Shown: positions 6,141-8,948 of the stretch, piece after piece
How positions within the stretch are numbered: position 1 is the first letter of the stretch
How the letters are laid out: every line of letters starts with the position of its first letter
Assembly: GCA_003220855.1 (NCBI GenBank)
Contig: QHTP01000086.1
Coordinates: 1 to 8,948 of the forward strand
Direction: 5' to 3'
DNA length: 8,948 nt
Source of the DNA: Gemmatimonadota bacterium
GTDB taxonomy: Bacteria > Gemmatimonadota > Gemmatimonadetes > Gemmatimonadales > GWC2-71-9
Notes under the pieces: generated by a model
Told to the model about the DNA's origin: nothing
Seen by the model: the letters and a program-made list of their open reading frames with translations, nothing else
Databases searched by the model: none
Position numbers and translations under genes: made by a program

Positions 6141-8489
6141 ATGATAGGCGCGACTGCGCAAAGTGCACGGGAGCAGATGACCCACCGTTTGCGCTACGCC
6201 CTCCAGATCGCCGCCGTCGCGGTGGCCTATTTCGCCGCCGCGCGCGTGGGCCTACTCGCGGCGGTCGCGCAGCCGGTCGTCTCCTCGGCCTGGCCCCCAT
6301 CGGGCGTCGCGCTCGCCGCCCTGCTGCTCTCGGGCCTGCGCCTCTGGCCGGGGATCGCACTGGCGGCGTTCCTCCTCAACTGGACCGCGGGTGTGTCCGC
6401 GGCCGGCGCGGCCGGAATCGCGGCGGGAAACACGCTCGAAGCCGTCGCCGCCGCCTGGCTGCTGCTCCGCGTGGTCGCCTTCCGACCTTCGCTCGAACGA
6501 GTGCGCGACATCATTGCACTCGTCGTGGTCGCGGCACTCGCGAGCACGACCGTGAGCGCCACGATCGGGGTCGCCAGCCTGCGGGCGAGCGGCGCCGTTG
6601 GGCCCGACGCGCTGCGACGCCTGTGGTTCGTGTGGTGGTCCGGCGACGCACTGGGAGACCTGCTCGTGGCCCCGCTGCTGCTCACCTGGGCCCGCGCGGC
6701 CGGTCCTGCGGCGCGCCGCCTGGAGGCTGCCGCCTTGCTCGCGGCGCTGCTGCTGCTCACCGCGCTGCTGCTCCGCAATCCCCTTGCCTACGTATACGCC
6801 GTCTTCCCCGTGGTGGTCTGGGCCGCTTTGCGGCTCGGGCCCCGCGGGGCCGCGACGGCGACGGCGGTGGTCGCGACGCTGACGATCTGGTACACCTTGC
6901 GCGGACTCGGGCCGTTCGTCGCCTCGACCCCGACCGAGAACCTCGCCCTGTTGCAGACGTTCCTCGCGCTGACGTCGGTGATGGGTCTCGTGCTGGCGGC
7001 CGCCGCGGCCGAGCGCGGCGCGGCGGAGGCGGCGTTGCGGCAAGAGGTGGCCTTCGTCCAGGCTCTCCAGGTGGTGGCCGTCGCTGCGAACGAGGCGCAA
7101 GCTGCCGACCACGCGCTCCAGACGAGCATCGACGCGGTCTGCCGACTGACGGGATGGCCGGTCGGGTACGTCTACACCGTGCCCCCCGACGAGCCCGACC
7201 TGCTCCGTCCCGCCGCTATCTGGCGCGACGACCAAGCGTCGCTCCGGGAGCCGTTCCGGCGTGTGACCGAAGCAACCACGCTGCGACGCGGCGTCGGCCT
7301 GCTGGCCGGCCCCAACGTGGTCGCCGTACTCGAGTTCTTTTCACCCGACGCTATGGTGCCCGACCAAGCGCTGTTGGGCGTGCTGTCCCAGATAGGGACC
7401 CAGCTCGGCCGCGTGATCGAGCGCGAGCGGGCCGCCGGAGCGCTGCGCGAGCGCGAAGCGCTGGTCGGGGCGATGTTCGACCAGTCGGCCGTCGGCATCG
7501 CCGTGGCCGATCGCAGCGCCCGATTCGTCCGCAGCAACCGGGCGTTCCAGGAGATGATCGGGTACGACGCCGCGGAGCTCGAGGCCCTGTCGTACGTCGA
7601 TATCACATACGCGGAGGACCTTCCTCGGAATCGGGAGCTGATGGCGGAGCTCGCGCGCGGTGCCCGATCGTCGTTCACGTTCGAAAAGCGCTACTGCCGC
7701 AAGGACGGCCGCGTGATCTGGGCCCACGTCACCGCGTCGGCCCTCCCCGGGCTGGACGGCACACCGCAGTTGTTCGTCGGCATGGTCGAGGACGTCACGG
7801 AGCGGAAGGAGGCGGACGCGGAGCTGGACCGTCACCGGGCGCAGTTGCGCGGCCTGGCCGCCCGGCTCGAGGCGGCCCGCGAAGCGGAGCGCGCCCGTAT
7901 CGCCCGCGAGATCCACGACCAGCTGGGCCAGGCGCTCACGGCCCTGAAGATCGACGTGCTCTGGCTCAAGAAGCGGGTTCCGGCATCCTCGCCGGAGCTC
8001 GGGCGCAAGCTCGACGACATCGGGACGATCATCGACAGCACCGCCCAGGGTATCCAGCGGGTGGCCGCCGAGCTCCGTCCCAGCGTGCTGGACGAACTCG
8101 GCCTTCGCGCCGCGATCGAATGGGAGGCGCGCGAGTTCGCCACGCGCACCGGCATCGAATGCCAGGTGAACCTTCCCGAGGGACAACCCGCGCTGGAGCC
8201 AAGCCGGGCCACCGCGGTGTTCCGCATCTTCCAGGAAGCGCTCACCAACGTTGCGCGACACGCCGCCGCCACCCAGGTGCTCGTGCGACTCGCGGTTGCG
8301 CCGCGCGCGCTCGAGCTCACCGTGCAGGACAACGGCCGCGGCATCCGGGAGGGAGCCCTGCACGATGCCCGCTCGCTCGGCCTGCTCGGGATGCGAGAGC
8401 GCGCCAGCAACTTCCAGGGCAACGTCACCATCACCGGATTGCCCGGCGCCGGCACCACCCTCACCCTCACCATGCCGAGCGGCGCATGA
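6141..8489 (+). CDS. MASE1-GAF-PAS-HisKA_3 sensor histidine kinase
   Basis: The protein has 782 residues. Residues about 15-290 form a MASE1 membrane sensor with about eight helices, with SSAWPPSGVALAALLL at 48-63 and GDALGDLLVAPLLL at 168-181 as fingerprints. A shortened GAF-like domain (about 305-428) follows, then PAS/PAC (about 437-558, ending FVGMVEDVTERK). The HisKA_3 dimerisation helix carries the phosphoacceptor H592 in REIHDQLGQ. The HATPase_c domain has an N box with N703 (FQEALTNVARHA), DNGRG at 730-734 and GLLGMRERA at 747-755, so the catalytic half looks functional. HisKA_3 kinases pair with NarL/FixJ regulators, which matches the next gene, overlapping by ATGA. The MASE1 ligand is unknown in general. 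The start at 6141 has GAGG 11 nt upstream. ATG 6177 (residue 13), with GGGAG 3 nt upstream, is an alternative and leaves MASE1 whole. The GAF domain appears to lack its central part. Confidence 0.95.
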   Translation: MIGATAQSAREQMTHRLRYALQIAAVAVAYFAAARVGLLAAVAQPVVSSAWPPSGVALAALLLSGLRLWPGIALAAFLLNWTAGVSAAGAAGIAAGNTLEAVAAAWLLLRVVAFRPSLERVRDIIALVVVAALASTTVSATIGVASLRASGAVGPDALRRLWFVWWSGDALGDLLVAPLLLTWARAAGPAARRLEAAALLAALLLLTALLLRNPLAYVYAVFPVVVWAALRLGPRGAATATAVVATLTIWYTLRGLGPFVASTPTENLALLQTFLALTSVMGLVLAAAAAERGAAEAALRQEVAFVQALQVVAVAANEAQAADHALQTSIDAVCRLTGWPVGYVYTVPPDEPDLLRPAAIWRDDQASLREPFRRVTEATTLRRGVGLLAGPNVVAVLEFFSPDAMVPDQALLGVLSQIGTQLGRVIERERAAGALREREALVGAMFDQSAVGIAVADRSARFVRSNRAFQEMIGYDAAELEALSYVDITYAEDLPRNRELMAELARGARSSFTFEKRYCRKDGRVIWAHVTASALPGLDGTPQLFVGMVEDVTERKEADAELDRHRAQLRGLAARLEAAREAERARIAREIHDQLGQALTALKIDVLWLKKRVPASSPELGRKLDDIGTIIDSTAQGIQRVAAELRPSVLDELGLRAAIEWEAREFATRTGIECQVNLPEGQPALEPSRATAVFRIFQEALTNVARHAAATQVLVRLAVAPRALELTVQDNGRGIREGALHDARSLGLLGMRERASNFQGNVTITGLPGAGTTLTLTMPSGA

Positions 8490-8948
8490 TCCGGATCTTC
8501 ATCGCCGACGATCACCACCTGATCCGCGGCGGCTCCCGCCAGCTCGCGACGGACGATCATACGCTGCGCGTCGTGGGCGAGACGGCTGACGGCCACGCGC
8601 TGCTGCGGCAGCTCGAGGGGACCGGTACGGACGTGCTGATCCTGGACATCGGCATGCCCGGGCCCGGGTTCCTCACCCTGCTCGGGCAGCTCAAGCAGCG
8701 CCTCCCGCAAGTGCGCGTCCTTGTCGTCAGCATGCACCCCGAGGGGGAGCTGGCCATTCAGGCGCTGCGCGCCGGAGCCGCGGGGTACGTGACCAAGACG
8801 GAAGCGCCCACCGACCTCATGGCGGCAGTGGCCAAGGTCCATGCGGGGGGGCGCTACGTGAGTCCTACCCTGGCCGAGCGCCTCGCGGACGCGCTCGCGG
8901 GCGGCCCGCCGGGCCAGGCACACACGGCCCTCTCCGCCCGCGAGTATC
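8486..8948 (+). CDS. NarL/FixJ-family response regulator, C-terminus beyond the right edge (partial)
   Basis: The visible 154 residues form a complete receiver domain plus the first residues of a LuxR-type helix-turn-helix (LSAREY at 149-154), where the window stops. Receiver residues are intact: acidic pair D8/D9, phosphoacceptor D54 in LILDIGMPG, S82 as the Thr/Ser switch and K104 in GYVTKTEAP. Phosphorylated NarL/FixJ regulators usually bind DNA as dimers, so this is probably a transcription factor activated by the kinase encoded just upstream. Its ATG overlaps the kinase stop codon by 4 nt, so the pair is translationally coupled. Minor oddities are H11 where Pro is common after ADDH, and GGS at 15-17 where EGL is more usual. 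Neither should stop phosphorylation. Targets cannot be inferred from the window. Confidence 0.94.
   Translation, partial: MIRIFIADDHHLIRGGSRQLATDDHTLRVVGETADGHALLRQLEGTGTDVLILDIGMPGPGFLTLLGQLKQRLPQVRVLVVSMHPEGELAIQALRAGAAGYVTKTEAPTDLMAAVAKVHAGGRYVSPTLAERLADALAGGPPGQAHTALSAREY

Noticed and set aside
7832..8923. A 363-codon minus-strand frame opposite the kinase and regulator
   Set aside because: It is antisense to the conserved HisKA_3, HATPase and receiver coding sequence, with no domain of its own.

Overview
The window is a high-GC bacterial chromosome segment of almost wall-to-wall protein genes. It holds six genes: two on the minus strand (about 1-2319) and four on the plus strand (2421 to the right edge). 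A short divergent intergenic region (2320-2420) separates the two groups. I see no rRNA, tRNA, CRISPR array, transposase or phage gene. The GC content, the MASE1/GAF/PAS kinase architecture, the triple-FHA protein and the dispersed-looking repeats (CTAG-rich G/C blocks, GGAACGC units) would fit Gemmatimonadota or a similar soil/environmental phylum. That assignment is an impression, not a demonstrated placement.

Left block, minus strand: a multipass membrane protein of the UPF0104 / lysylphosphatidylglycerol-synthase transmembrane family lies upstream of a protein with three FHA domains. The FHA protein's Pro/Ala-rich C-terminal tail runs off the left edge. The 93-bp gap between the two genes carries three copies of the heptamer GTTACGC in alternating orientation, which is a candidate operator.

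Middle: the divergent region has CTAG-rich inverted repeats that can pair in two mutually exclusive ways. A TACTTT box sits 8-9 nt in front of both divergent start codons, which suggests leaderless transcripts in both directions.

Right block, plus strand: a full-length UvrA excision-repair ATPase is followed by a DMT/EamA-family transporter (4-nt ATGA overlap). A 13-nt gap leads to a MASE1-GAF-PAS-HisKA_3 sensor kinase, which overlaps its NarL/FixJ-type response regulator by another ATGA. The regulator is cut by the right edge at the start of its HTH. The tight packing suggests a single transcript. Reading UvrA, exporter and two-component system as one damage- or toxin-response module is a hypothesis only.

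The oddities best supported by the sequence are an apparent internal in-frame deletion in the GAF domain of the kinase, an in-frame 7-bp tandem repeat inside uvrA, features suggesting that this UvrA is a paralogue rather than the housekeeping copy, and the symmetric promoter/repeat arrangement between the divergent genes. I found no clear evidence for a wholly new defence or mobile system.
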